DNA from: an uncultured Prevotella sp.
GTDB lineage: Bacteria; Bacteroidota; Bacteroidia; Bacteroidales; Bacteroidaceae
NCBI GenBank assembly: GCA_947170265.1
Contig: CAMVSV010000003.1
Coordinates: 44,628-108,627, forward strand
Length of the DNA: 64,000 nt
Reading direction: 5' to 3'
The position numbers and the translations under genes were made by a program. This document shows, piece after piece, positions 25,386 to 35,007 of this stretch; position 1 is the stretch's first letter, and each line of letters begins with the position of its first letter. The notes below the pieces were generated by a model. The model worked only from the letters and a program-made list of their open reading frames with translations, did no database searches and was not told where the DNA came from.

Positions 25386-25473
25386 AAAAGAGCCTCTTTT
25401 AGCGTGCAAAAGAGCCTCTTTTGGAAGGTAAAAGAGCCTCTTTCGCAACGCAAAAGTGGCTCTTTCGTTTTCT
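25386..25473. repeat. Tandem palindrome array, 22-bp period (AAAAGAGCCTCTTTT type), copy 1
   Basis: Four units start at 25386, 25408, 25430 and 25452, exactly 22 bp apart. Units 1 and 2 are AAAAGAG-C-CTCTTTT, a perfect inverted repeat about one central base; units 3 and 4 are slightly decayed. Spacers read AGCGTGC, GGAAGGT and CAACGC in order, the same order as in the copies at 37122 and 52530. The array lies between convergent genes; GTGTGCGGAGAA follows it. The rest of 25255-25641 holds no gene that I can see. Confidence 0.92.
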
Positions 25474-25641
25474 GAGTGTGCGGAGAATATTTTTAGTTCA
25501 CATTTGTTAACTGTTTCACGGAACTGCATTTTCATACGAAATGAACTTTTGATTCACTCTGAAATATGAACAAAAAGGACATGACAACATAGTCAAAAGG
25601 TAATGGAGATGGGAGATAACATTTGAATTGACACAACAAAA

Positions 25642-25683
25642 GAATGGGAAATGTATGGTCAAATAACCATCCATTTCCCATTC
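25642..25683 (-). terminator. Terminator of the PBP1A gene
   Basis: GAATGGGAAATG (25642-25653) pairs with CATTTCCCATTC (25672-25683) and inner bases extend the stem. On the minus strand the stem is followed by TTTTG. It lies 20 bp beyond the stop of the PBP gene. Confidence 0.75.
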
Positions 25684-25702
25684 CTATTATATTAGCATGT
25701 TC

Positions 25703-28006
25703 TTAGAAGAACACATCTTCTATTCCATTGAAATTAAGTGAGTCGCGGGTCTCGCATGAGTCAAAGTCCTTTGGTATTTCAAATTTTGCACTTTGGCTGT
25801 AACCAAGCGACTTATCGGCATAGACCATCTTCATGTAATATCCCCAAATAGGCAGTGCCATGGCAGCTCCCTGTCCTATGGATGTGGCATCGAAGTGGAT
25901 GTCACGGTCTTCTCCACCTACCCAGCAACCATTGACAAGTTCAGGTGTAAAGCCCATGAACCAACCGTCGGAGTTGTTGTTGGTTGTTCCAGTCTTACCA
26001 CATATCTGTCCGGTAAAGCCAAAATTGCTTCTCAAGCGTCGGCCTGTACCGGCATCCACCACAGCCTTGAGCATTTCAAGCATTCTATAAGAGTTGTCGG
26101 CACTTATCACCTCATTCATCCTTGAGGGGAATTGAGCTATCACGTTGCCATGACTGTCCTCTATCTTTGTTACAAACTTAGGTGCACATCTTACACCGCC
26201 ATTAGCAAAGGCTGAATAGGCACTAACCATCTCGCCTACCGACACCTCGCAAGGTCCAAGACAAAGAACAGCAGACGTGTTTTTCTCAATGTCCGGGTTG
26301 TTAAGTCCAAAATCATGAAGAATGTTTACAAACTGTGACGGTCCGAGCTGGTTGATGAGATAGGCTGAAATCCAGTTGTTTGAAGTCTGAAGACCCCATT
26401 TAAGTGGCACGTTTTGTCCATATCGTGCACGGCTTCCATTACGGGGAGTCCATCCACCATAGCTTCTCTGAACATTCGGTGCCGTTGAGCATGGTGTCAT
26501 TCCGTTTTGCATAGCCAAGGCATAGAGATATGGCTTGATTGTTGAACCCACCTGTCGACGTCCGAGCATCACCATGTCGTATTTGAAATGGTCGAAGTCT
26601 ATGCCTCCGACATAAGCCTTGACGGCACCAGTCTTTGTTTCCATGCTCATGAAAGCTGAGCGGAGGAATGATTTTATGTAACGGATGGAGTCAATAGGCG
26701 TCATGACAGTGTCTTTGTCTCCTCTATATGTAAACACTGTCATTTCTGTTGGTGTGCGGAATGACTTTCGTATTTCATCGGGAGAGGCACCATTTGCTTT
26801 CAGCGTGCGATAGCGCTGACTTTGGCGTATCGCTCTGTTTAACAGAGTTTTGATGGTTGCCTTCGATATTGTTGATGAGTACGGTGCGTATTTCTTGTAG
26901 GCATTGGAACGATTGAATTGTGGCTGAAGGTAGCCTGCCACATGTTTTCTTACTGCATCTTCAGCATATTGCTGCATGCGAGTATCTACAGTGGTGTAAA
27001 TCCTCAATCCGTCGGTATATATATTATAAGGTTCACCATTACGTTTGAAATTCTTGTTACACCATCCGTACAGTGGGTCTTCCTGCCATGCTATTGAATC
27101 AATCACGAACTGACGCTCATTCCACGAAGGATAGTTTTCTCGTTCCGGCTTTACTGCCATCATATACTGACGCAGAAACTCCCTGAAATAGTCGCCGGAC
27201 CCCTTAATGCTCTTTGGTGTCTGGAAGTTTATGGCAAGGGAGTCGCCGGCATAGCGATGGTAGTCGTCACTTGTGATATAACCACATTTGAGCATCTGTT
27301 GCATAACAACGTTACGGCGTTGCAGACAACGTTCCGGATACTTCACAGGATTGAAGAGCGACGGGTTCTTACATAGTCCTATGAGCGTAGCAGCCTCTTT
27401 GACATTGAGGTTTCTTGGTTCTTTTCCGAAATATGTGTTTGCAGCCCGCTTTATACCTACTGCGTTATGAAGGAAATCAAAATAATTGAGATACATGGCT
27501 ATAATCTCTTCCTTCGTGAAATGACGCTCAAGCTTTATTGCTATTACCCATTCTATTGGTTTCTGCAACAAGCGCTCAAGCTTGTTGTGGGCCTTCTCTG
27601 AATAGAGCTGCTTTGCAAGTTGCTGTGTTATTGTTGAGCCACCACCGGCACTTTCCTGTCCCATCACACCTCTTTTCAGTATGGCTCTACCCAGTGCAAT
27701 GAAGTCGATGCCGGAATGTTCATAGAAGCGCTCATCCTCAGTAGCAACAAGAGCATGTACGATGTGGGGAGAGAGGTTGTTATAGTCAACCGCCACTCGG
27801 TTGGCTTTGTTTAGGTTCCAGGTACCTATGAGTTTTCCATCAGCAGAATAAACCTGCGATGCGAATTTGTCTATAGGGTTCTGAAGGTCTTCCATGTCGG
27901 GCATATATCCTACCCAGCCATTCCATACGCATACAAAGAACAAGGCAACGCCTCCAACTATAGTTATCACTGTTCCCCATAGGAAATGAACAAATGCTTT
28001 TCTCAT
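25703..28006 (-). CDS. Class A penicillin-binding protein 1A (transglycosylase/transpeptidase)
   Basis: The 767-residue enzyme builds and cross-links peptidoglycan in the periplasm. A membrane anchor (VITIVGGVALFFVCVW) precedes a GT51 glycosyltransferase domain with catalytic E90 in ATEDERFYEHSG and the motif STITQQLAKQLYS. The transpeptidase domain has the active-site S488-T-I-K in GSTIKP, an SNN motif (QTSNNW) and GKTGTTNNNSDGW as the KTG box. Length is as usual for Bacteroidota PBP1A. A promoter lies at 28034-28066, so it is probably transcribed separately from the ABC permease upstream, which ends 70 bp before it. Confidence 0.96.
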   Translation of the reverse strand: MRKAFVHFLWGTVITIVGGVALFFVCVWNGWVGYMPDMEDLQNPIDKFASQVYSADGKLIGTWNLNKANRVAVDYNNLSPHIVHALVATEDERFYEHSGIDFIALGRAILKRGVMGQESAGGGSTITQQLAKQLYSEKAHNKLERLLQKPIEWVIAIKLERHFTKEEIIAMYLNYFDFLHNAVGIKRAANTYFGKEPRNLNVKEAATLIGLCKNPSLFNPVKYPERCLQRRNVVMQQMLKCGYITSDDYHRYAGDSLAINFQTPKSIKGSGDYFREFLRQYMMAVKPERENYPSWNERQFVIDSIAWQEDPLYGWCNKNFKRNGEPYNIYTDGLRIYTTVDTRMQQYAEDAVRKHVAGYLQPQFNRSNAYKKYAPYSSTISKATIKTLLNRAIRQSQRYRTLKANGASPDEIRKSFRTPTEMTVFTYRGDKDTVMTPIDSIRYIKSFLRSAFMSMETKTGAVKAYVGGIDFDHFKYDMVMLGRRQVGSTIKPYLYALAMQNGMTPCSTAPNVQRSYGGWTPRNGSRARYGQNVPLKWGLQTSNNWISAYLINQLGPSQFVNILHDFGLNNPDIEKNTSAVLCLGPCEVSVGEMVSAYSAFANGGVRCAPKFVTKIEDSHGNVIAQFPSRMNEVISADNSYRMLEMLKAVVDAGTGRRLRSNFGFTGQICGKTGTTNNNSDGWFMGFTPELVNGCWVGGEDRDIHFDATSIGQGAAMALPIWGYYMKMVYADKSLGYSQSAKFEIPKDFDSCETRDSLNFNGIEDVFF

Positions 28007-28033
28007 TACATCAATATGTGTTTATATATTCTG

Positions 28034-28066
28034 CAAAGTTAGCTAAAAAATCCCCAAACCACCAAA
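28034..28066 (-). promoter_or_regulatory. Predicted promoter of the PBP1A gene
   Basis: On the minus strand TTTG (28066-28063), a 21-bp spacer and TAACTTTG (28041-28034) match the consensus and lie 28 bp before the ATG. Confidence 0.65.
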
Positions 28067-28076
28067 TTTAAGTTTG

Positions 28077-29093
28077 TTATTCTTTTCCTTTCCGCGTCAA
28101 TTCATAGAATATCACGGGAGCACCGATGAGAGGGGTTATTGCATTAATGGGTAAAACCCAACCACCTGGCAGGCACATGCACAACAAGTTGCACAGCAGT
28201 GCAAGTAGGCATCCATAGAGCATGGTGACTGGCAACAGCCAACGATGGTCGTCGCTCTTGAGCAACAAGCGTACAAGATGGGGCACAGCAAGTCCAATGA
28301 ATGCTATAGGACCGCAAAAAGCCGTTGCTGCAGAGGTGAGAACACCTGTAGAAACAAGCATTACATTTCTTACACGACGAACATTTATGCCTATGCTCAC
28401 AGCATATTTTTCTCCAAGCAACAATATGTTCAGCGGTTTTATAAGCATTATTGACATAAGAAATCCTATTGCGGAAGCAATGGTGAAGAGGGGAATATAA
28501 GTCATGGGAACACATGAGAAACTGCCCAGAGACCATATCAAGAATTGTCTGAGTCCTTCTTCTGTAGCAAGAAGGTTGAGTATGGCTACCAACGACGAGA
28601 CAAGGTAGCCCACCATGACACCCACGATGAGCAACATTGAGTTTTCTGATACTCTCCACGACATGAGATATAAAATCAACGTAACGAGCAGAGCTCCGAA
28701 GAAAGCCGAGAAGAGGGTGGCTAACATTCCTGTAAATGAGTACGTTCCAATGCCAATGCTTCCACCAAGAGCAAGCACAACGACAGCAACGCCGAGACTC
28801 GCGCCGCTACTGATACCAAAGATACCTGGTCCGGCAAGAGGATTGCGAAATAACGCCTGAAGGAGTAGACCACTTACGGAAAGACAACCGCCGCAGAGCA
28901 TTGCCACCAAGGCTTCAGGCAAACGAGACTCCAACACAATGTATTGCCACGAGGAACGCGACGAATGTCTGCCAAGCAGGATATTGAACACATCACTTGC
29001 AGGAATGTCAACCGTACCCACGAATAGGTTGAACAAGAACACCGTGGGTAAAAATAGAATGGCAAGAATTGTGAATACTTTTTTCCTATTCAT
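28077..29093 (-). CDS. FecCD-family iron(III)-siderophore/haem ABC transporter permease
   Basis: The 338-residue membrane protein belongs to the BtuC/FecCD family, with about ten helices and the signature SRLPEALVAMLCGGCLSVSGLLLQ and NPLAGPGIFGISSGASLG; the C-terminal part has FCGPIAFIGLAVPHLVRLL. The frame is open to 29135, but the ATG at 29093 is preferred because it overlaps the stop of the binding-protein gene by 8 bases (translational coupling). Together they would import an iron chelate, haem or cobalamin. The ATP-binding subunit is not next to it: the following gene on this strand is PBP1A, so the ATPase must be elsewhere or shared. Confidence 0.93.
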   Translation of the reverse strand: MNRKKVFTILAILFLPTVFLFNLFVGTVDIPASDVFNILLGRHSSRSSWQYIVLESRLPEALVAMLCGGCLSVSGLLLQALFRNPLAGPGIFGISSGASLGVAVVVLALGGSIGIGTYSFTGMLATLFSAFFGALLVTLILYLMSWRVSENSMLLIVGVMVGYLVSSLVAILNLLATEEGLRQFLIWSLGSFSCVPMTYIPLFTIASAIGFLMSIMLIKPLNILLLGEKYAVSIGINVRRVRNVMLVSTGVLTSAATAFCGPIAFIGLAVPHLVRLLLKSDDHRWLLPVTMLYGCLLALLCNLLCMCLPGGWVLPINAITPLIGAPVIFYELTRKGKE

Positions 29094-30264
29094 AAAGCTT
29101 CTTGAAATAGCGTGTTGTTCCCAAATCCTTCGCATAAGGATGTAACATGATTACATAATCACGCAACAGAAGATCAGGGCGAAAGGAAACTTCCTCAAAA
29201 TATGGCACCTTGAGAGAGTTTACACACCACACATTATGGTTGCGGAATGACTTTAGTTGTGAATATCCATGGTATTCGGAATAAAGCTTATCATAACTCA
29301 TGTCAGGGGTTGTGCTATTGAATATCCACACATCTGCATCTCCTGACTCATCAAGCACTCGTTCAAATGACATAGGAATGCTTCCGCTATGATTATCCGA
29401 GCTCCAACAATAGCTTCCACCGGCATCTGTAATAAGTTGACTTACAGTGCTCTTACCGCCTGCTATATACCAAGTACCTGAAGTAAGCTTCTCCGTTAGC
29501 ATTGACAATCCCGGTCCACTCTTCGTTGCAATCGCTTTCCAGTTGCTATACTCAGAACAAATACTGTCAAAAAGACTTACGGATTCTTCATAGCCACCAA
29601 ACAACAAACCATAGAACAGCATCCACTCTGCCCTACCCAAAGCTGATGTTTCCATATATTCAGCACACTCTATAATGGGTATGCCCAATGTTTCCAATTT
29701 ACCGTAGCCTCCGCTATTCTCAAATGGGGAAAGCAACACGGCATCAGCACCAATATCAACAATGCGTTCATAATCTGGGCTCATTGAATTACCGCAATCT
29801 GCAATTCTGCCTTTTGCCATGCCTTCGTGAATGTATGGTAACTGCATATATTTGGCATCTGCCACACCTGCTATTCGCCCCACCAAATTGTTGCTACCAT
29901 TGTCAAGCATGTGGATGAGAGAAGCATGGGCGGTATTCATCACTACACTGCGCCGCAAAGGAATATATACGACTGTACTGCCAGAAGGAATATTGGCTTT
30001 TGACATTTTGGCCGAATCCTCATGAGATATCAACGTATAATTGTGAAGGACTGTCCCTTTCTGCCATGGATTGTCAAGTCTCACTTGCCAATAGCCATCG
30101 CATTTGGTAATGCTTATGTTTGAAGCATATTTGAAGTTGATTGGTTCACCTTGCATGTTCTTTGCTCTATTGCAGCTCAACGCCAACAAACAGAGAAGCA
30201 CTATGAAAATAGATACAGGGGTTATGATATGGAAATTATTATGCGGTGATAGTGAACATCTCAT
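29086..30264 (-). CDS. ABC transporter substrate-binding lipoprotein (iron chelate/cobalamin type)
   Basis: The 392-residue protein is a predicted lipoprotein (LLCLLALSCNRA) of the helical-backbone periplasmic binding family: IPLRRSVVMNTAHASLIHML, VGRIAGVADAKY and IVDIGADAVLLSPFE are typical of Fe-siderophore or haem binders. The frame runs up to 30312, but a TAATTTTG promoter box on the minus strand at 30288-30295 would fall inside that longer version, so the ATG at 30264 is preferred. It overlaps the permease start by 8 bases. The bound ligand is unknown. Confidence 0.88.
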   Translation of the reverse strand: MRCSLSPHNNFHIITPVSIFIVLLCLLALSCNRAKNMQGEPINFKYASNISITKCDGYWQVRLDNPWQKGTVLHNYTLISHEDSAKMSKANIPSGSTVVYIPLRRSVVMNTAHASLIHMLDNGSNNLVGRIAGVADAKYMQLPYIHEGMAKGRIADCGNSMSPDYERIVDIGADAVLLSPFENSGGYGKLETLGIPIIECAEYMETSALGRAEWMLFYGLLFGGYEESVSLFDSICSEYSNWKAIATKSGPGLSMLTEKLTSGTWYIAGGKSTVSQLITDAGGSYCWSSDNHSGSIPMSFERVLDESGDADVWIFNSTTPDMSYDKLYSEYHGYSQLKSFRNHNVWCVNSLKVPYFEEVSFRPDLLLRDYVIMLHPYAKDLGTTRYFKKLYE

Positions 30265-30393
30265 TGGATAAGCATTAAAAATTTTAGCAAAATTACAAAA
30301 TCTAAGCAACAAAAAGCCAAAACTCTTAACTTTTTATTAACTTTGCGCCCGATTTCACAATAAAATATAAGCAACACTAAACAATAAAACCAA

Positions 30394-31866
30394 ATGGCAG
30401 AAAAGAGTTCTAATGTACTTGACAACAAGTACTCAAAAAAGAAGATGTTAGAATTGCTGGTCATAGCCATCGTAACCATTGTCGTATGGAACCTTCCCAC
30501 ATCGGCATTTGGCATTGACGGACTTACAGTAGTTCAGCAGCGTGTGATAGCGATATTTGTATTTGCTACACTTTCATGGCTCACCGAATGTATTCCATCA
30601 TGGGCAACATCCTTGACAATAATCACAACGATGTGCCTTACGATATCCAACAATGCACTGTTGCCCTTCAAGGGTGAAGAGAGTGAAACCTTCGGCACAT
30701 TGCTCAAATCAAAAGAAATAATGGCAGCCTTCGCCGACCCGGTAATCATGCTCTTCCTTGGAGGATTTATCTTAGCTATAGCTGCTACGAAATCGGGACT
30801 TGATGTATTACTGGCAAAAAACCTAATTCGTCCATTTGGAAGTAAGAGCGAGAATGTACTGTTAGGCTTCTTGCTGATCACGGGTCTATTTTCAATGTTC
30901 GTAAGCAATACCGCCACTGCCGCAATGATGCTCACGTTCCTTACTCCAGTGTTTGCTGCTCTTCCTGCCAACGGCAAGGGACGAATAGCTTTAACATTGA
31001 GTATACCTGTAGCTGCCAACATTGGCGGTATGGGAACGCCGATAGGCACGCCTCCTAATGCCATTGCCTTGAAAGTACTGAACGATGAAGCTGGTCTCAA
31101 CATGGGTCTTGGCTTTGGAGAATGGATGGCAATCATGTTTCCACTCACCATCGTGATATTGCTTATTTCATGGCGAATAATCTTGAAGTTCTTCCCTTTC
31201 ACACAGAAGACCATTGAACTTGAAATAAATGGTAAAATCCACCATGGTTGGAGAATGTGGGTTGTATGCTTAACTTTCATTGCCACGATATTGTTGTGGG
31301 TTATTCCTAAAGATTATACAGGCATCGATGCCAATACCGTTGCAATGATACCTATGGGTGTGTTTGCCGTTACCGGTGTTATAACAGCTAAAGACTTGAA
31401 GGAAATAGACTGGGCTGTGATTTGGATGGTTGCTGGAGGTTTTGCCCTTGGACTCGGAATGAATGGCTCTGGTTTAGCCGATGCAGCCATCAAGAGCATA
31501 CCTTTTGGGCAATGGAGCCCATTAGTCATTCTCTTTGCATCTGGATTGCTTTGCTATTTCCTGTCAAACTTTATATCCAACACTGCTACAGCAGCACTGC
31601 TCGTACCTATCCTTGCGGTAGTATGTACAGGTATGGGTGACCGTTTGTCAAGCATCGGTGGAACGCCAACCGTTCTCATGGGTATAGCGCTTGCAGCATC
31701 ATCTGCTATGTGTCTGCCTATTTCCACACCACCAAATGCCATAGCCTACTCTACGGGACTGGTTAAGCAGAACGACATGCTTAAGGTCGGACTAACTGTC
31801 GGCATAATTACAATGGTTCTTGGATACTCTCTGTTGTTTGCAGTTGGTAAAATGGGATTACTGTAA
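30394..31866 (+). CDS. SLC13/DASS-family anion symporter
   Basis: The 490-residue membrane protein has about 12 hydrophobic segments and the two repeated DASS motifs: FVSNTATAAMMLTFLTPV in the first half and FISNTATAALLVPILAV in the second, each followed by a GTPPNAIAL or STPPNAIAY loop. These SNT motifs bind sodium and the anion. Family members import sodium-coupled dicarboxylates, citrate or sulfate; which one cannot be told. An upstream box TAACTTTG lies at 30338-30345. A bidirectional terminator follows. Confidence 0.93.
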   Translation: MAEKSSNVLDNKYSKKKMLELLVIAIVTIVVWNLPTSAFGIDGLTVVQQRVIAIFVFATLSWLTECIPSWATSLTIITTMCLTISNNALLPFKGEESETFGTLLKSKEIMAAFADPVIMLFLGGFILAIAATKSGLDVLLAKNLIRPFGSKSENVLLGFLLITGLFSMFVSNTATAAMMLTFLTPVFAALPANGKGRIALTLSIPVAANIGGMGTPIGTPPNAIALKVLNDEAGLNMGLGFGEWMAIMFPLTIVILLISWRIILKFFPFTQKTIELEINGKIHHGWRMWVVCLTFIATILLWVIPKDYTGIDANTVAMIPMGVFAVTGVITAKDLKEIDWAVIWMVAGGFALGLGMNGSGLADAAIKSIPFGQWSPLVILFASGLLCYFLSNFISNTATAALLVPILAVVCTGMGDRLSSIGGTPTVLMGIALAASSAMCLPISTPPNAIAYSTGLVKQNDMLKVGLTVGIITMVLGYSLLFAVGKMGLL

Positions 31867-31898
31867 TCAACTAATTGCAATACAACAATAACACAATA

Positions 31899-31930
31899 AA
31901 AGGGAGGATGCTCAAAAACATCCTCCCTTT
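31899..31930. terminator. Bidirectional terminator between the DASS and M6 protease genes
   Basis: AAAGGGAGGATG (31899-31910) pairs with CATCCTCCCTTT (31919-31930), a perfect 12-bp stem with an 8-base loop between convergent genes. Both flanks are A/T-rich. Confidence 0.85.
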
Positions 31931-31946
31931 CTTTATGTTTGTTCTA

Positions 31947-33776
31947 TCAGTCAATAACTATTTTTTTCGCATTGACGATATAGATACCCTTTGGTAGACA
32001 ATCTATATCGGTGCCCACATATTGACCTTTAAGATTGTATATCCGTCCATTTGTTTGATAGTTATTGCCATCACTTGTTTCCACTTTATTTATGTCTGTG
32101 GTATATTCCTCAGTGCCATTCATGAATACAAAACTTGCCTTACCGCTGGATTTCGTAATGTTGGTAACAGGTTTATGCATCAAGAAACCACCGTCAGTGT
32201 TTGGAGTGTTGAGTACAGAAGCAGGCAAAGAAGTATCTGTGAGTGATTTGTTTTTTGATGAATAAGGGTACAAATCATAGGCATACTCGTAGGTGTCAAG
32301 ATATATAGTTCCGTTTTGCTCATATACTGTCTCGTCGGAATTGTCGGCATGGAATATAGTCATGCACTGGTAGCCGGCTCCAGATGTGTTAACATCGTTA
32401 TTCGCCCAACGCTCTTCATCATAGGTAACATGGGTTATCATGATGCCAGAAACTGTTTTTCCGATATATTCACGACTCATGCCACTGTCCCATTTCAGAG
32501 CTCCGTTTTTCATCTCCAACAGGTAATACTCATTTTTATTTCCAGGATTAACAATCTGATAAACCTTACCTCCGTTTTCGAGTGCATCAATATCCGTCAC
32601 CTTACAAGGTTCGGTTAGTTCGTTGTAGTTGATCCATCCGCAATAATGACGTTCATATCCAGTATACGACATGGGAATCTTACCATCACCATTATAAGCA
32701 CCTTGATCCATTACATCCCACATATCCATACCATAGTTAGACGTAGCATTTCCGGTATTTGATGTGGTGTCATAGAAGTCTGGAAGTCCAAGACAGTGTG
32801 AGAATTCATGACACATGGTGCCTATGCCATCTGTTTCATTAGCATCAGGATTATATGGATCATATTTCAGTTCGCATCCACAGGCATAAGTGTCAAAAAA
32901 CATGTCCCCAACCTTATATCTCATGTCATATGTTTGTCCTTCATACTCAACAACGCCTCCAAAAGAGCTTTCATGAGGCCAAATGGTTCTTGAGTCTGCG
33001 CCATAAGACTCGCCATGACCGGCATATATAACATAGACCTGGTCTACTTCCCCATTGCCATCCCAATCATAATTTCTGAAGTCTACATCGCCATCAGCAC
33101 TGTCTATACCGAATCTTATAAGCTGCTGCACCCTTTCTATCCTGTCACCTCGACTATCATTTGCCCCATACCATGCCCAGCTTTTAGGAGCTTTGTATGG
33201 ACCAACTACATCAAAAGTAAGATCAAACTTTCCAAAGCTATTGTCATAGAAATAGTCATGGACGCTTCCTATATGTCCATTCTCACGATATCCTTCTTCA
33301 TTTGCCATACGCTTGAATGTTTCTTTAGACGTAGTGAAATCCAAGTCATTGAACGAAAGAAGAATAATCAGACCTTTTTTCTTACCGGAAAAGACTTTTC
33401 TATTGGGCTTAAGATTTGACGGTATATTCAAAATAGCCGAGTTTTTATGAGCCATTGCTTTATGTCTTGACCACTCACCCCTGAGTGTTTCAAGTTTTGA
33501 AACATCGGCTGTAGACCGCTCGTCAATGTTGTGAGCCAAGATGTCCGTAGCGGCAAGTCCATTTGGAGAAGCCATAGCAAATACATATTTTCCTTCCTCC
33601 TGAACAACAGGCATGTTGTCTGATGTGATGTAATAGTGAAGATGCTCATCACCAACAAGCATGAGCTTAACCATTGAGCCATCAACATTCCTTATTGTTT
33701 GCCAAAAGCGCTTGGCAGGCATGGCATTGGCAGTAACACCCACCAAAAGACAAATAACAGATATAAGATGTTTCAT
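31947..33776 (-). CDS. Secreted M6-family metalloprotease with C-terminal sorting-like domain
   Basis: The 609-residue protein has a signal peptide (LISVICLLVGVTANA) and an M6 (immune-inhibitor-A-like) metalloprotease domain with the zinc motif H323-E324-F-S-H327 in MCHEFSHCLGLPDFYD. The N-terminal part (KRFWQTIRNVDGSMVKLMLVG) resembles the prodomain of this group, related to karilysin- and PrtT-like secreted enzymes of oral Bacteroidota. The last about 50 residues (GRIYNLKGQYVGTDIDCLPK then GIYIVNAKKIVID) match the Prevotella C-terminal domain seen in other secreted proteins here, perhaps for type IX secretion. It has a good promoter at 33802-33833. Substrate is unknown. Confidence 0.9.
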   Translation of the reverse strand: MKHLISVICLLVGVTANAMPAKRFWQTIRNVDGSMVKLMLVGDEHLHYYITSDNMPVVQEEGKYVFAMASPNGLAATDILAHNIDERSTADVSKLETLRGEWSRHKAMAHKNSAILNIPSNLKPNRKVFSGKKKGLIILLSFNDLDFTTSKETFKRMANEEGYRENGHIGSVHDYFYDNSFGKFDLTFDVVGPYKAPKSWAWYGANDSRGDRIERVQQLIRFGIDSADGDVDFRNYDWDGNGEVDQVYVIYAGHGESYGADSRTIWPHESSFGGVVEYEGQTYDMRYKVGDMFFDTYACGCELKYDPYNPDANETDGIGTMCHEFSHCLGLPDFYDTTSNTGNATSNYGMDMWDVMDQGAYNGDGKIPMSYTGYERHYCGWINYNELTEPCKVTDIDALENGGKVYQIVNPGNKNEYYLLEMKNGALKWDSGMSREYIGKTVSGIMITHVTYDEERWANNDVNTSGAGYQCMTIFHADNSDETVYEQNGTIYLDTYEYAYDLYPYSSKNKSLTDTSLPASVLNTPNTDGGFLMHKPVTNITKSSGKASFVFMNGTEEYTTDINKVETSDGNNYQTNGRIYNLKGQYVGTDIDCLPKGIYIVNAKKIVID

Positions 33777-33801
33777 TTCAATTTTGTTTATTTATTAAAT
33801 G

Positions 33802-33833
33802 CAAATGTACCTTATTTCGTCTTATTTCACAAA
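33802..33833 (-). promoter_or_regulatory. Predicted promoter of the M6 protease gene
   Basis: On the minus strand TTTG (33833-33830), exactly 20 bp and TACATTTG (33809-33802) form a complete consensus 26 bp before the ATG. Confidence 0.75.
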
Positions 33834-33914
33834 TTATTGGTCCCTTTTAGAATTTAAAGTACAAAATTATATGTACTTTTGCATAAAACACTTTCATAAA
33901 TAAAACAGCAAACA

Positions 33915-34811
33915 ATGGTTGAACAACTTTCTATACTTATACCCACATATAACGACGTCTGCTATGATATGGTTGATGAAATCGTTAAACAGGCATCAAA
34001 CACCATTGGAAGCTGCAAATGGGAGGTTATCGTTGCAGAAGACGGGAGCACCGACACCAATAGTATTTTCCAAAACAACAAGATTGAGCATTTTCCACAT
34101 TGCAGGCATTTGATTCTAAAAGAAAACATTGGAAGAGCTGCCATCCGCAATCATCTGGCTAAAGAGGCACACTATGATCGTTTGCTGTTTATAGATGCCG
34201 GTTTGTCACTTCCTCCATACTTCCTAAAGAAATATATCCTTGCCGACCAGGCAGACGTGGTGTGCGGAGGCGTGGGTATATCGGGACTCCATACTTCTAA
34301 TCTCAGATTTCTTTATGAGAGTGAAGCCTGCACTCGGTTCTCACCCGAGAAACGCAGTAGCAATCCATATAAAAGCTTTCGCACAACCAATTTCATGATT
34401 CTCAAAGATGTAATGATAAGCCACCCTTTACGTTCAGACATAAAGACCTATGGCTATGAGGATGTAATCTTTGGCATGGACTTGGAAAAGTCTCACACAA
34501 GTATTTGTCATATTGACAATCCAGCAAGATATAAATTCTTTGAGCCTAACGATATATATATAAATAAGGTGGAAGAAAGCATGTATACATTGGCATGCCT
34601 TTCAGAAGAACTTCATGGATATTCACCTCTGCTTGACACTACCATTAAGTTACGCGCCATGTACCTTCTACCCATATTGCGCCTTCTCTACAACTTAATT
34701 GGCAAGATGCTAAGGAAAAAACTAACAGGAGATAAGCCTTCTCTATCTGCCCTGAAAATATATAAGCTTTTATATTTCGCATCAATATACCATCATACTA
34801 AATCCACATAA
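33915..34811 (+). CDS. Glycosyltransferase family 2 protein
   Basis: The 298-residue protein begins with the GT2 fold: LSILIPTYND, then WEVIVAEDGSTDT, with a further RLLFIDAGLSLPP segment where the metal-binding acidic motif lies. It has no clear membrane anchor, though the C-terminal part (LLPILRLLYNLIGKML) is hydrophobic and may touch the membrane. GT2 enzymes transfer sugars from nucleotide donors to glycans, often surface polysaccharide. It is a single gene, divergent from the protease, with TACTTTTG at 33874-33881 as a possible -7 box. Confidence 0.9.
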   Translation: MVEQLSILIPTYNDVCYDMVDEIVKQASNTIGSCKWEVIVAEDGSTDTNSIFQNNKIEHFPHCRHLILKENIGRAAIRNHLAKEAHYDRLLFIDAGLSLPPYFLKKYILADQADVVCGGVGISGLHTSNLRFLYESEACTRFSPEKRSSNPYKSFRTTNFMILKDVMISHPLRSDIKTYGYEDVIFGMDLEKSHTSICHIDNPARYKFFEPNDIYINKVEESMYTLACLSEELHGYSPLLDTTIKLRAMYLLPILRLLYNLIGKMLRKKLTGDKPSLSALKIYKLLYFASIYHHTKST

Positions 34812-34896
34812 ATTGAAATATATCGTGAATTTTCAAGAATTATCAGAAAAGAATGCTGACAGACACATGGTTTACCACTATCTTTTGTTATTTAAC

Positions 34897-34927
34897 TTGA
34901 ATAATTAATGAAAAAGCATTAACTTTG
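34897..34927 (+). promoter_or_regulatory. Predicted promoter of the AspT-like transporter gene
   Basis: TTG (34897-34899), 20 bp and TAACTTTG (34920-34927) form a complete consensus 80 bp before the ATG. Confidence 0.75.
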
Positions 34928-35007
34928 CAGTCCGCAAACTGGTTCAGGACAAATGAGAAACAATCATGAACCAATAATGGATGCGATAATCAAACAAAAT
35001 ATTCAAT

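Noticed and set aside
25386..25473. CRISPR array
   Set aside because: The units are palindromic with 7-base spacers that are the same at other loci; there are no unique spacers and no cas genes.
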